A stretch of DNA of 64,000 nucleotides, from positions 62,001-126,000 of the forward strand of contig JAGQTV010000114.1 of assembly GCA_020438845.1 (NCBI GenBank), written 5' to 3'. The translations under genes were made by a program, and so were the position numbers. Of the stretch, positions 45,433 through 56,818 are shown one piece after another. Position 1 is the first letter of the stretch; every line of letters begins with the position of its first letter. This DNA comes from Mycobacterium sp. Its GTDB lineage: Bacteria > Actinomycetota > Actinomycetes > Mycobacteriales > Mycobacteriaceae. A model generated the notes under the pieces. That model was given only the letters and a program-made list of their open reading frames with translations. It was not told the origin of the DNA and did no database searches.

Positions 45433-47331
45433 TCAGGTGGCCTGCAGCGTCAGCGGCGGCCCGGGGTCGGCCGAGAGCGGAACATTCTCGCGTTGCAGCA
45501 GCCAGCCGGCGATGTTGTGGAACAACGGGGCCGCCGAGTGGCCGGGAGTGCCGTCGGCGTTGCGCGACGGTGCGTCCATCATCACGCCGATGACATAGCG
45601 GGGATCATCGGCGGGCGCCATCCCTGCGAAAGTGATCCAGTAGACGTCCTCGTAGTAACAACCGCAGGCCGGATTGATCTGCTGGGCCGTGCCGGTCTTG
45701 CCGGCTATCTGATACCCGTCCACTCCGGCCGCCGGGCCGGTGCCCTGCTGCACACCGGTCGGGTCCCGCTGGACGACGGCACGGAATATGGTGCGCAGGG
45801 TTCGCGCGGTCCCTTCGTTGACGACTTGGATGCCGGCTGGACGTTCCTCCTCAGTGCGGGTGCCGTCCGGGGCGATGGTGGCCTTGACGATCCGCGGCGG
45901 AATGCGGACGCCGTCATTGGCGATCGCCTGATACATCCCGGTCATCTGAAGCAGGGTCATCGAAAGCCCCTGCCCGATAGGCAGATTGGAGAACGTACTG
46001 CCTGACCACTGATCGATCGGCGGGACGATGCCGGCACTCTCCCCGGGGAGTCCGACGTTGGTCCGCTGGCCCAGGCCGAACTTTCCGAGCATCTCGTAAT
46101 ACCGCTCCGGTCCGATCCGCTGCGCCAGCATGAGGGTGCCGACGTTGGACGACTTTCCGAATACGCCGGTGGTCGTGTACGGCATGACGCCGTGCCCCCA
46201 CGCGTCGCGGACGTTGACCCCGCCCATGTTGATGGAACCCGGCACCGAGAGCACCTCGTCGGGGTTGGTCAAGTCGTATTCGATAGCTGCGGCGGCGGTG
46301 ACGATCTTGTTGACCGAACCCGGTTCGAACGGGGATGAAACGGGCAGGTTGCCGATCTGGCGGTTCTCCTGCCGGCCGATGTCCTGAGACGGGTCGAAAG
46401 TGTTGTCGTTGGACATCGCCAGGACTTCGCCGGTCTTGGCGTCGAGCACCACCGCCGAGACATTCTTGGCGCCGGAGGCGTCCTTGGCCTGCTGTACCTG
46501 CTGCTGGACGTAGTACTGGATGTCGTCGTCGATGGTGAGTTGGACGGTCGAGCCGTTCACCGCCTGGTGCCGGTTGCGGTAGCTACCCGGGATCACCACC
46601 CCGTCGGAGCCGCGGTCATAGGTCACCGATCCGTCGGAGCCGGCCAGCATGGAGTCCATCGTCTCCTCCAGGCCGAGCAGTCCGTGGCCGTCCCAATCGA
46701 TGCCGCCGACCACGTTGGCGGCCAGCGATCCGCCGGGATACTGCCGAATGTCCTGGCGCTCAGCGCCGACCTCCGGGGACTTCTTAGTGATCGCATCGGC
46801 GATGACCGGGTCGACAGCGCGGGCCAGGTAGACGAAGGTCTCGTTGCTGCGCAGCTTCTTGAGCACGGTGGCGTAGTCAGGCCGATCGCCGAGTTTCGCC
46901 GAGACGTCTCTGGCGATCTCCACCAACCGCTGGTCCGGGTCCGGAGCCTCCGGCGACTTCTGCCGAGCCTCGACTAGCTGACGCCGGACCTTGGCGGGCT
47001 GGAAGGTCAGTGCGCGCGCCTCGGTGGTGAAGGCGAGCTTGTCGAAGTTGCGGTCGACGATGGCACCCCGCACCGCCTTCTCCACGTCGGTGACCTTGAG
47101 TTGGCTGGCGGCCTGCTCCCGAAGGCCCGCCGCCCGCGGCACTTGCAGGCTGAACAATTGGGCCGCGGCCACCGCCAGCGCGATACCGATGACGACGTTG
47201 CCCACGCGGTAGCGGTAGACGAAGGAAGAACTGGCCGAGCCGGTTTCGGTCGCGACCCGAGTTCGGCGGGCCGTGGCCGGACGCCCTTGGCCCCCTCCTT
47301 CGCCCCGGCTGTCCGCTCCGCCCCGAATCAC
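45433..47331 (-). CDS. pbpB: Septal penicillin-binding protein PbpB (FtsI/PBP3)
   Basis: PbpB is the class B transpeptidase that crosslinks septal peptidoglycan with FtsW. A single N-terminal membrane helix (VGNVVIGIALAVAAAQLFSL) is followed by the pedestal domain and the penicillin-binding domain. Active-site motifs are EPGSVNKIV (SxxK serine), KSSNVGTL (SxN) and GKTGTAQQ (KTG). The 632 residues fit. Its start overlaps the ftsL stop by 4 bp. Confidence 0.97.
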   Translation of the reverse strand: MIRGGADSRGEGGGQGRPATARRTRVATETGSASSSFVYRYRVGNVVIGIALAVAAAQLFSLQVPRAAGLREQAASQLKVTDVEKAVRGAIVDRNFDKLAFTTEARALTFQPAKVRRQLVEARQKSPEAPDPDQRLVEIARDVSAKLGDRPDYATVLKKLRSNETFVYLARAVDPVIADAITKKSPEVGAERQDIRQYPGGSLAANVVGGIDWDGHGLLGLEETMDSMLAGSDGSVTYDRGSDGVVIPGSYRNRHQAVNGSTVQLTIDDDIQYYVQQQVQQAKDASGAKNVSAVVLDAKTGEVLAMSNDNTFDPSQDIGRQENRQIGNLPVSSPFEPGSVNKIVTAAAAIEYDLTNPDEVLSVPGSINMGGVNVRDAWGHGVMPYTTTGVFGKSSNVGTLMLAQRIGPERYYEMLGKFGLGQRTNVGLPGESAGIVPPIDQWSGSTFSNLPIGQGLSMTLLQMTGMYQAIANDGVRIPPRIVKATIAPDGTRTEEERPAGIQVVNEGTARTLRTIFRAVVQRDPTGVQQGTGPAAGVDGYQIAGKTGTAQQINPACGCYYEDVYWITFAGMAPADDPRYVIGVMMDAPSRNADGTPGHSAAPLFHNIAGWLLQRENVPLSADPGPPLTLQAT

Positions 47332-48365
47332 CGGACCACTCCACCTGGCTGGACGACGCCGCCTGGCTGGACGACGCCGCCTGGCTGGGGTGCCCCGGCC
47401 GGCTGGGGTACCCCGCCGACGGTCACCGGCTCGAGCACCAGCCCCGCAGGCCCTGCCACGCCGGGTGAGGCGCTACCGCCGGCGCCGTGCGAATCCTGCT
47501 CGCCCAGCACCGGCGGAACCCCTGGTACCGACGGAATAACGGTCGGAACCAGGACCGGAGGCTCAAGCCCGGGCTGAGCAGCTGCTGACGGTACCGGCAC
47601 AGGCACTGCACCCGGCGGTGCCGGAACAACTGGAACAGCCCTGGTCGGTACCTCCGCGGCGGCTCCCGGCTTCGGCTTGGCCGCCACCGGCGGTGCCCCG
47701 TTCGGCGGAACCGACAGATTCTCGTCAGGCAGCTTGGTGTTCAACGGCGGCGGCGGTGCGCCCTCGGCAGGCTTCGGCTGGCCGACAACAACCCAGTTTC
47801 CGACCGGGTCCAGAACGAGGTGTGCGGTGTCCCGTGACGGGATCATGCCCAGGTTGCGTGCGGCGTCGGCAAGGGCTGGAGCGGATTCCGCCTCCAGCAC
47901 ATCACGCTCGAGGGCTTCCTTCTGCTCGGCCAGGGCATCGTTGAGAGCCCGGGCATTGCCGAGTTGGTAGGACCGCTGCGCGGCATCGGTGGACAGCCAC
48001 AAGGTGATGGCCAGGCCGATGGCCAGCGCGGCGATGACCAGCACGACAAAGGGAATCCTGGCCAGCAACGCCTGGGGCCGAAGGTCCAACCCGGCCAGCC
48101 GGGCAATCAGCCTCTCGCGCAACCTCTCTCGTAATGGGCGACGAATAACTTTAGGCGCCTTGGCCTTTCGCGCCTTCGCCCGGGCCTTGGCCTGGTCGGC
48201 GGTCTTGGCTCGCGACGGGCGCGCGACCGGTCGCGCCATCGGCGCGGTCTGCGGACCCTGGTGCGCGCCGCGCGCCTCACGCGGCCGCCGCGCCTGGACT
48301 CCGTTGCGGGGCCTGCCGCCACGAACCTGGCGGGCAGGGCTGACCTTCTTCGACTCAACCTTCAT
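47328..48365 (-). CDS. ftsL: FtsL-like divisome membrane protein with proline-rich tail (Rv2164c homolog)
   Basis: ATG at 48365 (MKVESKKV) has GGGGAG eight bases upstream and overlaps rsmH by 11 bp, giving 345 residues. The basic cytosolic N-terminus is followed by one helix at about residues 104-125 ([19 protein letters not shown]) and a short coiled coil ([20 protein letters not shown]), which is the FtsL arrangement. The external remainder is proline/alanine/valine-rich and ends with three QPGGVV repeats. The place between rsmH and pbpB is that of FtsL. The long tail is a mycobacterial feature. Confidence 0.85.
   Translation of the reverse strand: MKVESKKVSPARQVRGGRPRNGVQARRPREARGAHQGPQTAPMARPVARPSRAKTADQAKARAKARKAKAPKVIRRPLRERLRERLIARLAGLDLRPQALLARIPFVVLVIAALAIGLAITLWLSTDAAQRSYQLGNARALNDALAEQKEALERDVLEAESAPALADAARNLGMIPSRDTAHLVLDPVGNWVVVGQPKPAEGAPPPPLNTKLPDENLSVPPNGAPPVAAKPKPGAAAEVPTRAVPVVPAPPGAVPVPVPSAAAQPGLEPPVLVPTVIPSVPGVPPVLGEQDSHGAGGSASPGVAGPAGLVLEPVTVGGVPQPAGAPQPGGVVQPGGVVQPGGVVR
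47344..47397 (-). repeat. 18-bp tandem repeat at the ftsL 3' end
   Basis: Unit CCTGGCTGGACGACGCCG is present twice exactly (47344-47379) with a third diverged copy. It encodes QPGGVV repeats at the extreme C-terminus. Confidence 0.9.
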
Positions 48366-49563
48366 CAGCTGCACTCCCCGCGCTCGGCCCTTGAACACTC
48401 GCGATGCGTTCGATCGCCCGCAGTCGCACTGGTGCGCTTCGCGGGTTTCGCTCTATCTCAGCGTCATCGGCACGCTCGGCACCCCGCGTGACCGGGACGA
48501 ACTCCGGCCCGTACCCGGGCAATTCAACGGGCAGTCCCTCCGGTGTGCGCGACGCCGTCGCCGCAGCGAACGCAGTCTTGACGATGCGATCCTCAAGCGA
48601 CTGGTAGGCCATCACGACGATCCGCCCGCCCGGGCGCAGCGCGGCAAGCGCCCCAGGGATCGCGGCGGTGAGCGAGTCCAACTCCGCGTTGACAGCGACG
48701 CGCAACGCCTGGAAGGTCCGCTTCGCGGGGTGTCCCCCGGTGCGCCGGGCCGGCGCCGGGATCGCGTCATAAATCGTTTCGACCAATTCTCCGGTGCGGG
48801 AGTACGGCGCGCGCGCCCGTCTCTCGACGATGAAGCCGGCCACCCGGGAAGCGAACTTCTCCTCACCGAAACGGCGCAGGATGTCGGTCAGTTCGCGTCG
48901 ACCGTAGGTGTTCAGAATCAGTGCGGCGGTCAGGGGCGAATCGGGATCCATCCGCATGTCGAGGGGTGCGTCCTGAGCGTAGGAAAAGCCCCGCTCGGGC
49001 CGGTCGAGTTGCATCGAGGAGACACCGAGATCGAAGAGCGCTCCGTTGACCGAACCCGTGGACGCGAGTCCGGCGTCATGGAGGGCTTCGGTGATGGCGT
49101 CGTAGCGGTTACGCACCAGGACGACCCGGTCGCGGAACTGCTCAAGCCGTCGCCGGGCGATCTCCATCGCGCCCGGATCCCGATCCATGCCGATCAGCCG
49201 CAAACCCGGAAACTCCGTGAGGAACCGCTCGGCGTGGCCGCCGGCACCCAGCGTCGCATCGAGGAGAACCGCTCCCGACCCGTCGGAGGACGAGCGAGTC
49301 AGCGCGGGTTCGAGGAGCTCGACGCAGCGGTCCAGCAGCACGGGAATATGTCCGTGGCCTTTGGCGGGGCTGTCGCTGGACGTATCGTCGAATTGAGCCA
49401 CGAAACCACCTCCGGGTTGGTGGGGCGTCACCGGTGCACCGAGGTCCCTGTCCGATACGAACCTGGCGTTGGGGAAGTACGCCAGGGTCGGTTCGGGCAG
49501 AGGCCACGATGCACGGGCACGCGGCTTCGTCGCGGATTCAGATGATGTCGCTAAGTGACTCAT
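48355..49563 (-). CDS. rsmH: 16S rRNA (cytosine-1402 N4)-methyltransferase RsmH (MraW)
   Basis: RsmH methylates C1402 in the ribosomal P site. SAM-binding motif [16 protein letters not shown], then [44 protein letters not shown] and [13 protein letters not shown] are all present. The N-terminal extension ([20 protein letters not shown]) is shared with the M. tuberculosis protein. ATG at 49563 overlaps mraZ by 26 bp. No better start is seen, so the first 15 or so codons are uncertain. Length is 402 residues. Confidence 0.94.
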   Translation of the reverse strand: MSHLATSSESATKPRARASWPLPEPTLAYFPNARFVSDRDLGAPVTPHQPGGGFVAQFDDTSSDSPAKGHGHIPVLLDRCVELLEPALTRSSSDGSGAVLLDATLGAGGHAERFLTEFPGLRLIGMDRDPGAMEIARRRLEQFRDRVVLVRNRYDAITEALHDAGLASTGSVNGALFDLGVSSMQLDRPERGFSYAQDAPLDMRMDPDSPLTAALILNTYGRRELTDILRRFGEEKFASRVAGFIVERRARAPYSRTGELVETIYDAIPAPARRTGGHPAKRTFQALRVAVNAELDSLTAAIPGALAALRPGGRIVVMAYQSLEDRIVKTAFAAATASRTPEGLPVELPGYGPEFVPVTRGAERADDAEIERNPRSAPVRLRAIERIASVQGPSAGSAADEG

Positions 49564-49969
49564 CGCTCGCCGCAGAGAAGTTCTCTTCGTGGGTCTGCTG
49601 GTAGTCCTGCCAGGCCTGGGCGTCCCAGATCTCCAGGAAGTCGACCGCTCCGATCACAACGCAGTCCTTGGACAGGTTGGCGTAGCGCCGGTGGTCGGCC
49701 GACAGCGTGACGCGGCCCTGAGCGTCCGGATGCTGCTCGTCGGTGCCGGCCGCCAGGTTGCGCAGGAAAGCCCGCGCCTCCGGGTTGCTGCGCGACGTCG
49801 CCGCGGCCCGGCGCGCCAACTGTTCGAACTGCGTACGCGGGTAGACGGCCAGGCTGTGGTCCTGACTCTTGGTGACCATCAACCCCCCTGCCAGTGCGTC
49901 GCGAAACTTGGCGGGCAGTGTCAGCCGCCCCTTGTCGTCCAACTTGGGCGTGTAGGTGCCGAGAAACAT
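49538..49969 (-). CDS. mraZ: Transcriptional regulator MraZ
   Basis: MraZ is a ring-forming AbrB-like DNA-binding protein that regulates its own cluster. Two swapped-hairpin repeats are visible: [18 protein letters not shown] and [19 protein letters not shown] at 49969 ([10 protein letters not shown]) has GGAGGT seven bases upstream and gives 143 residues, as in M. tuberculosis. It is first in the division and cell-wall cluster and its likely operator lies 50 bp upstream. Confidence 0.96.
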   Translation of the reverse strand: MFLGTYTPKLDDKGRLTLPAKFRDALAGGLMVTKSQDHSLAVYPRTQFEQLARRAAATSRSNPEARAFLRNLAAGTDEQHPDAQGRVTLSADHRRYANLSKDCVVIGAVDFLEIWDAQAWQDYQQTHEENFSAASDESLSDII

Positions 49970-50021
49970 GCTCTGCACCTCCTACCGCTTACTACTGCTC
50001 CCAGCGGTATCACCCGCCAGC

Positions 50022-50056
50022 CGCCACGATACCCCACAATCCCCCACTTTGCTCCA
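50022..50056 (-). promoter_or_regulatory. Putative MraZ operator: four 10-bp-phased TGGNG boxes
   Basis: On the minus strand, TGGAG, TGGGG, TGGGG and TGGCG start at 50056, 50046, 50036 and 50026, each separated by exactly five bases. This is the tandem TGGGN-N5 arrangement bound by MraZ in other bacteria. It ends about 50 bp before mraZ. A TATCGT (-10-like) sequence fills the last spacer (50031-50026), so MraZ binding could block the promoter. Confidence 0.75.
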
Positions 50057-50317
50057 CCTTGACACCGAATCGCTGCGACTGTCCCCCACTGAACGCCCAT
50101 CAGGGCCGCTGAGCGGCCGATAGGACGTCCCCGACCACCCGACGCAACGGTCGTCAGCACCGGGAATGCCCAGTTCAACGGCTCTTATCAGGGAGCACCG
50201 GCGCGAGTGGGGAATTGTGGGGCTTCACTGAGCCGAAGGCCCGAATCCGGCCGAACGAAGGCGCCTGCTCCCCGGAACGCCGCCGATCGACCCCCCGACG
50301 CGTCGCGGTCTGATAAC

Positions 50318-50370
50318 TGTTGTTGGTAGAGCCAGAAACACAGCACCTGATTCCCAACAACACCTGATTC
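50318..50370 (+). promoter_or_regulatory. Inverted and direct repeats upstream of the aldehyde dehydrogenase gene
   Basis: TGTTGTTGG (50318-50326) and CCAACAACA (50354-50362) form a perfect 9-bp inverted repeat. CACCTGATTC occurs twice (50344-50353 and 50361-50370), 17 bp apart. They lie 13-65 bases before the ATG and may bind a regulator. Confidence 0.5.
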
Positions 50371-50382
50371 GAGGATGAGGCC

Positions 50383-51726
50383 ATGAGCCTGTATGCAGTG
50401 GTCAACCCGGCAACCGGCGACGTGGTACGCGAGTACCCGACGGCAACCGACGCACAGATGGAGGAGGCACTGGCTTCGGCGTCGGCGGCCTACAGGACAT
50501 GGTCGAAGGACTGGACACCCGCCCGTCGCGCCGACCTCGTCCGCCGGGTCGCGGCCCTGCACACCGAGCGGCGACAGGAACTGGCCGAGATCATCAACCG
50601 CGAAATGGGAAAGCCGGTCGAGCAGGCGCTCGGCGAGGTGGACTTCAGCGCAGGGATCTACGAGTACTACGCCGACCACGCCGAGCGGTTCCTCGCCGAC
50701 GAGCCGATCGAACTGCTCGACGGCACCGGCAGCGCAGTGATTCGCCGGCGACCGGTCGGGGTGCTGCTGGGCATCATGCCGTGGAATTACCCCTACTACC
50801 AGGTGGCCCGCTTCGCCGGACCCAACCTGGTACTCGGCAACACGATCGTGCTCAAGCACGCACCACAGTGCCCGGAGTCCGCCGCGGCAATCCAGCAGAT
50901 CTTCGACGACGCCGGTTTCCCCAGCGGGGCATACGTCAACGTCTATGCCACTAACGAGCAGATCGCCGCAGCCATCGCCGACCCCCGCGTGCAGGGCGTG
51001 TCGTTGACCGGTTCGGAGCGCGCCGGGGCGGCGGTGGCCGAGATCGCGGGCCGCAATCTCAAGAAGGTCGTTCTCGAACTGGGCGGGTCGGATCCGTTCA
51101 TCCTGCTCAGCACTGATGATCTCGATGCCACCGTCGATGCCGCGGTCGCGGGCCGGTTCGAGAACACCGGCCAGGCGTGTAACGCCGCCAAGCGTTTCAT
51201 CGTCGCCGCCGACCTCTACGACGATTTCCTGGACAAGTTCACCAAGAAGGTGCTCGAGACCGCGGGCGGACTGGCACCGCTGTCCTCAGCGTCGGCCGCC
51301 AAGAACCTCGGCGAGCAGGTCGATCGTGCGGTCGCCGACGGAGCCACCCTGATCTCGCAGGGTGAGCGCAAGGGTGCGTTCTTCCCGGCCGGAGTGTTGA
51401 CGGGTGTGTCCCCGGCATCGGCCACCTACCGGGAGGAACTCTTCGGTCCGGTGGCCATGGTGTTCAAGGTGAACTCCGAAGACGAGGCGGTGGAGTTGGC
51501 CAACGACATCCCGTTCGGCCTGGGCTCCTATGTGTTCACCACCGACGCCGAACAGGCCAAACGGGTGGCCGAGGCGATCGACGCCGGGATGGTGTTCATC
51601 AACGCTGTCGGCGCCGAAGGGGTCGAACTTCCGTTCGGCGGGGTGAAGCGATCCGGCTTCGGCCGTGAACTCGGCCGCTACGGGATCGACGAGTTCGTCA
51701 ACAAGAAGCTGATCCGGACCGGGTAA
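50383..51726 (+). CDS. NAD(P)-dependent aldehyde dehydrogenase, succinate-semialdehyde dehydrogenase-like
   Basis: The 447-residue protein has the family marks [21 protein letters not shown], the general-base glutamate in [11 protein letters not shown] (near residue 230) and the nucleophile in [12 protein letters not shown] (near residue 264), with [11 protein letters not shown] and [15 protein letters not shown] at the C-terminus. Overall it looks most like GabD-type succinate-semialdehyde dehydrogenases, but the substrate is inferred. GAGGATGAGG precedes ATG at 50383. It sits between mraZ and the Rv2169c homolog, where M. tuberculosis H37Rv carries IS6110. Confidence 0.88.
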   Translation: MSLYAVVNPATGDVVREYPTATDAQMEEALASASAAYRTWSKDWTPARRADLVRRVAALHTERRQELAEIINREMGKPVEQALGEVDFSAGIYEYYADHAERFLADEPIELLDGTGSAVIRRRPVGVLLGIMPWNYPYYQVARFAGPNLVLGNTIVLKHAPQCPESAAAIQQIFDDAGFPSGAYVNVYATNEQIAAAIADPRVQGVSLTGSERAGAAVAEIAGRNLKKVVLELGGSDPFILLSTDDLDATVDAAVAGRFENTGQACNAAKRFIVAADLYDDFLDKFTKKVLETAGGLAPLSSASAAKNLGEQVDRAVADGATLISQGERKGAFFPAGVLTGVSPASATYREELFGPVAMVFKVNSEDEAVELANDIPFGLGSYVFTTDAEQAKRVAEAIDAGMVFINAVGAEGVELPFGGVKRSGFGRELGRYGIDEFVNKKLIRTG

Positions 51727-51748
51727 GGCGCCCCGACCGGACAGGACC

Positions 51749-51778
51749 GGGTGGGCCCGGATGAGGCAGGGCCCACCC
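51749..51778 (+). terminator. Hairpin after the aldehyde dehydrogenase gene
   Basis: A perfect 10-bp stem (GGGTGGGCCC/GGGCCCACCC) with a 10-base loop starts 22 bp after the stop codon. There is no T-run, like many mycobacterial terminator candidates. Confidence 0.6.
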
Positions 51779-51811
51779 GCGGTAGCATTCGGCCCCGCGG
51801 GAGCATCCGCT

Positions 51812-51844
51812 GAGAAAAGAAAAGGGGCAGCCGGTGGCTGCCCC
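51812..51844 (-). terminator. Intrinsic terminator of the DUF3040 gene
   Basis: On the minus strand GGGGCAGCC-ACC-GGCTGCCCC forms a perfect 9-bp hairpin directly followed by TTTTCTTTTCTC. It starts 16 bp after the stop codon. This is the clearest rho-independent terminator in the window. Confidence 0.85.
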
Positions 51845-51860
51845 GAGGAGTCAGGTTGAT

Positions 51861-52262
51861 TCAACCGTCGAAACGTCGACGGAAGCGATCCTCCATGCGA
51901 CTGGTGAACGAACCGCTGGACCCCTTCCCACGTCGCGGGTTGCCGCGTCCCGTGCGGGCATTGCGCTCACGCGGACCTGCCTGGGGCGGTCCGGTGATCG
52001 CAAAGACCACACCGACGAACATGCCGACGAAACCGAGTACCGACAGGACCGGGAAGCCACCGATCATCGTGGCCTTTATCGCAACGCCTGCAACCAGCAT
52101 TCCCAGCCCGAGCAGAAACAGCCCGGCGCCCTGCAGTCGCCGACGAGTCGAGGTGGCCCGTAAGTGTCCCCCACGAACGCTGGACGCGAACTTGGGGTCT
52201 TCGGCGTATAGAGCGCTCTCGATCTGATCGAGCATCCGCTGCTCATGATCGGAGAGTGGCAT
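51861..52262 (-). CDS. DUF3040 membrane protein (Rv2169c homolog)
   Basis: ATG at 52262 has GGAGGGGAAGG just upstream and gives 133 residues (MPLSDHEQRMLDQIESALY). The N-terminal helix is the DUF3040 signature. Two hydrophobic helices follow (GAGLFLLGLGMLVAGVAI and GFPVLSVLGFVGMFVGVVFA), then an arginine-rich tail. The function is unknown. Confidence 0.88.
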   Translation of the reverse strand: MPLSDHEQRMLDQIESALYAEDPKFASSVRGGHLRATSTRRRLQGAGLFLLGLGMLVAGVAIKATMIGGFPVLSVLGFVGMFVGVVFAITGPPQAGPRERNARTGRGNPRRGKGSSGSFTSRMEDRFRRRFDG

Positions 52263-52401
52263 CCTTCCCCTCCTAACGCCGTCGGGACCTGTGGCGGATA
52301 GAGCCATGATACGAGGCTTCGGTGCCCGGTACCACCCAGTTCGCTCTACCCAATTTTCGAGCGTCGATCAGGCGGTATGGCAGTGTCCGGCGGTGGGGTT
52401 C

Positions 52402-52407
52402 CATAAT
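52402..52407 (+). promoter_or_regulatory. -10 box for a leaderless GNAT gene transcript
   Basis: CATAAT lies at -12 to -7 relative to the GTG at 52414, the geometry for initiation at the start codon. Confidence 0.45.
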
Positions 52408-52413
52408 GGCCTC

Positions 52414-53028
52414 GTGGCGACCTTCTTGATCGATCTGTCGCCCGATGACATGCGTCGCCGCCTCAATGACGCCCTGGCCGTGTACATCGACGCCATGAAC
52501 TACCCCCGGGGCACCGAGCGCCAGCGGGCACCGATGTGGCGGGAACACACCAGCCGGCGTGGCTGGACCGCGGTGGCCGCGGTGGAAGTCCCAGGCCCGC
52601 AGAGCGTGCTTCCCGACAGCGACTCTCCTGATGAAGACCAACTTGCGACTGCACCCATATTGGGCGTTGCCTACGGCTACCGCGGGGCTCCCGACCAGTG
52701 GTGGCAGCAGCAGGTCGTGACGGGACTGCGCCGGGTGGTCTTTCCGCGCGACGAGATCACGCGCCTGATGAGCGACTACTTCGAGCTGACCGAAATCCAT
52801 ATCCACCCACAGGCCCAGGGCCGCGGGTTGGGTGAGGCGCTGGCGCGACGGCTGTTAACCCGCCGGACTGAGTCCCGGGTCCTGCTGTCAACGCCGGAAA
52901 CATACGGTGAGGCCAACCGGGCCTGGAGGTTGTACCGCCGGCTTGGTTTTACTGACATCCTGCGGGGCTATCACTTCGCCGGCGACCCGCGGGCCTTCGC
53001 GATCCTGGGTCGAAGCCTCCCCCTTTAG
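52414..53028 (+). CDS. GNAT-family acetyltransferase (Rv2170 homolog)
   Basis: GTG at 52414 (VATFLIDLSPDDMRRRL) matches the M. tuberculosis protein start and gives 204 residues. The acetyl-CoA loop is HPQAQGRGLGEALARRLL near residue 130, followed by ANRAWRLYRRLGFTDI, typical of GNAT motif B. Its target is unknown to me from sequence. It is transcribed away from the DUF3040 gene and followed by lppM. Confidence 0.88.
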   Translation: MATFLIDLSPDDMRRRLNDALAVYIDAMNYPRGTERQRAPMWREHTSRRGWTAVAAVEVPGPQSVLPDSDSPDEDQLATAPILGVAYGYRGAPDQWWQQQVVTGLRRVVFPRDEITRLMSDYFELTEIHIHPQAQGRGLGEALARRLLTRRTESRVLLSTPETYGEANRAWRLYRRLGFTDILRGYHFAGDPRAFAILGRSLPL

Positions 53029-53051
53029 GGCGAGTCTGGCACGATACCCCC

Positions 53052-54874
<1,823 letters not shown>

Positions 54875-54877
54875 GAG

Positions 54878-56395
54878 ATGACCGCGGCACGAACCACCAT
54901 CCTGACCCGTTTGGTCGAGTTCACCCGATCCGAAGAGGGCCGGCCGGCGCTGCTGGGGTTTCTGGGCGCGGTCTTGATCACAGTCGGCGGCCTGGGCGCC
55001 GGGAGCACCCGGCAGCACGATCCGGTGCTGGAATCGGCGGCGCTGTCCTGGCTGCGGTTCGGTCACGGGCTGGTGATCTCGTCATTGCTGCTGTGGACCG
55101 GCGTCATCGTCATGCTGGTCGCCTGGCTGTGGCTCGGCCGGCGGATTGTCGAGGGCAGGCCGGACAGCGAGTTCGCGATGATCGCCACCACGGGGTTCTG
55201 GCTTGCTCCCCTGTTGCTCAGCGTCCCACTGTTCAGCCGCGACACCTACTCGTACCTGGCTCAGGGCGCGCTTCTACGCGATGGCTTCGATCCTTACGTC
55301 GTGGGGCCGATTGAAAATCCGAACATCCTGCTGGACAACGTGAGTTCGATCTGGACCACCACTACGGCCCCGTACGGACCCGCGTTCATCCTGGTGGCGA
55401 AATTCGTCACGATGGTCGTCGGCGACAATCTCGTGGCGGGCACCATGCTGTTCCGGCTGTGCATGTTGCCCGGGCTGGTCCTATTGGTCTGGGCCGCACC
55501 GCGGATCGCCCGCCATGTCGGCGCCAGCGGCCCGGTGGCGTTGTGGATCTGCGCGCTCAACCCGCTGGTGATCATCCACCTCATGGGCGGGGTGCACAAC
55601 GAGATGCTCATGGTGGGGCTGATGATGGCCGGCATTGCGCTGACCTTCGCCCGACACCACATCGCCGGTGCCGCCCTGATCGCGGTGGCGGTCGCCGTGA
55701 AGGCAACTGCGGGACTGGCGTTGCCGTTCATGGTGTGGGTGTGGATGCGGCATCTCTCGGGAAGTCGGCTGAAGGCTTTCCTGACCGCCTCAGCGACATC
55801 GGTGGCCACCTTCATCGCGGTGTTCGCACTGCTGTCCTGGTCGGCCGGAGTCGGCCTCGGGTGGCTGACGGCGCTGGCCGGCTCGGTGAAGATCATCAAC
55901 TGGCTCACCATTCCCACGGCGACGGCCAACCTGATCAGCACCGTCGGCGGGTGGTTCGGGACGGTCAACTTCTATGCGGTCCTCGAGGTCACCCGACTCA
56001 TCGGTGCCGGCATCATCCTGGTGTCGTTACCCGTGCTGTGGTGGCGATTCCGGCACACCGACCGCGAGGCGCTGCAGGGCATTTTCCGAGCGATGGTGGT
56101 GGTGGTGCTGTTCGTTCCGGCTGCACTGCCGTGGTACTACACCTGGCCGCTGGCAGTGGTGTCCGCGCTGGCCCAGTCGCGCTCCGCAATCGCGCTGGTC
56201 GCCGGCTTCTCGACATGGATCATGGTGATCTTCAAACCGGACGGATCACACGGCATGTACTCGTGGCTGCACGTGCTGCTGGCAACGGCATGCGCTGTGG
56301 CGGCGTGGTACTGGCTGCACAGCGAGGAACCTCGTCGTTCGCCCGGCAGACACCGGGGCGCAGACCTCAGTACGCCCCCGCAGGCAGCTCAGTAA
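54878..56395 (+). CDS. mptA: Alpha-(1->6)-mannopyranosyltransferase MptA
   Basis: MptA extends the mannan backbone of lipomannan and lipoarabinomannan on the outer membrane face with polyprenyl-phosphomannose. It is a GT-C protein with about 12 hydrophobic helices. The catalytic loop has SRDTYSYLAQGALLRDGFDPY near residues 118-138. The 505 residues match Rv2174. Three bases after idsA2, the pair supplies isoprenoid and mannan chemistry. Its last 7 bp overlap the convergent Rv2175c homolog. Confidence 0.94.
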   Translation: MTAARTTILTRLVEFTRSEEGRPALLGFLGAVLITVGGLGAGSTRQHDPVLESAALSWLRFGHGLVISSLLLWTGVIVMLVAWLWLGRRIVEGRPDSEFAMIATTGFWLAPLLLSVPLFSRDTYSYLAQGALLRDGFDPYVVGPIENPNILLDNVSSIWTTTTAPYGPAFILVAKFVTMVVGDNLVAGTMLFRLCMLPGLVLLVWAAPRIARHVGASGPVALWICALNPLVIIHLMGGVHNEMLMVGLMMAGIALTFARHHIAGAALIAVAVAVKATAGLALPFMVWVWMRHLSGSRLKAFLTASATSVATFIAVFALLSWSAGVGLGWLTALAGSVKIINWLTIPTATANLISTVGGWFGTVNFYAVLEVTRLIGAGIILVSLPVLWWRFRHTDREALQGIFRAMVVVVLFVPAALPWYYTWPLAVVSALAQSRSAIALVAGFSTWIMVIFKPDGSHGMYSWLHVLLATACAVAAWYWLHSEEPRRSPGRHRGADLSTPPQAAQ

Positions 56396-56805
56396 GCCAT
56401 AGCCTGCGCCCGCCTGAGCACCTCACGGGCCTGGTGAGCGTGCAGGGCGTCGATTGGACGTGCGTTTGCGGTCTGCTCACGCACGCGATCGCGCGTCAAA
56501 GTCAGCGACGGATCAGGGGTGAAGAGCCAGCGCAGGATCTCGCTGTCGCGGTACCCACCGTCGCGCAGTACCGCCATCAGGCCCGGTAGTGACTTCACCA
56601 CACCAGCGGCTCCCCGACCGGTCTGGGTGAAAAACACTTTCGGTATGACCCTGATCCCGTTGCGGCGAACAGCGATCAGGTGCCCGTCCCGCAATTGCTG
56701 ATGCACCTTGGTGACCGGGATGCCCAGCAGCTCGGCCACTGTCGGCAGGTCGTAGACCGGCTCCTCGGGGTCGAGTACGTCATCGCCGGCCGGAATGCTG
56801 CTCAC
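56389..56805 (-). CDS. DNA-binding protein, Rv2175c homolog (PknL-linked)
   Basis: The 138-residue protein has a winged-helix-like N-terminal region (YDLPTVAELLGIPVTKVHQQL) and a C-terminal helical part (GYRDSEILRWLFTPDPSLTL, HAHQAREVLRRAQAMAY), close to M. tuberculosis Rv2175c. In that species PknL phosphorylates Thr9 in a short N-terminal extension and this blocks DNA binding. Here GTG at 56805 begins directly at SSIPAGDDVLDP. There is no start codon between it and the stop 14 codons upstream, so the Thr9 segment is missing. Confidence 0.9.
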   Translation of the reverse strand: MSSIPAGDDVLDPEEPVYDLPTVAELLGIPVTKVHQQLRDGHLIAVRRNGIRVIPKVFFTQTGRGAAGVVKSLPGLMAVLRDGGYRDSEILRWLFTPDPSLTLTRDRVREQTANARPIDALHAHQAREVLRRAQAMAY

Positions 56806-56812
56806 GCCCGCC

Positions 56813-56818
56813 AGTCTA
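56813..56818 (-). promoter_or_regulatory. -10 box for the Rv2175c homolog
   Basis: On the minus strand TAGACT lies seven bases before the GTG at 56805, consistent with a leaderless transcript. Confidence 0.45.

Larger units (their letters stand above)
49970..50382. other. mraZ / aldehyde dehydrogenase divergent intergenic region
   Basis: This 413-bp stretch has no supported gene. Nearest mraZ are its ribosome-binding site and the phased TGGNG boxes. Nearest the aldehyde dehydrogenase are a 9-bp inverted repeat and a 10-bp direct repeat. Between them (about 50100-50310) is plain GC-rich sequence in which I see no clear feature. Confidence 0.6.
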
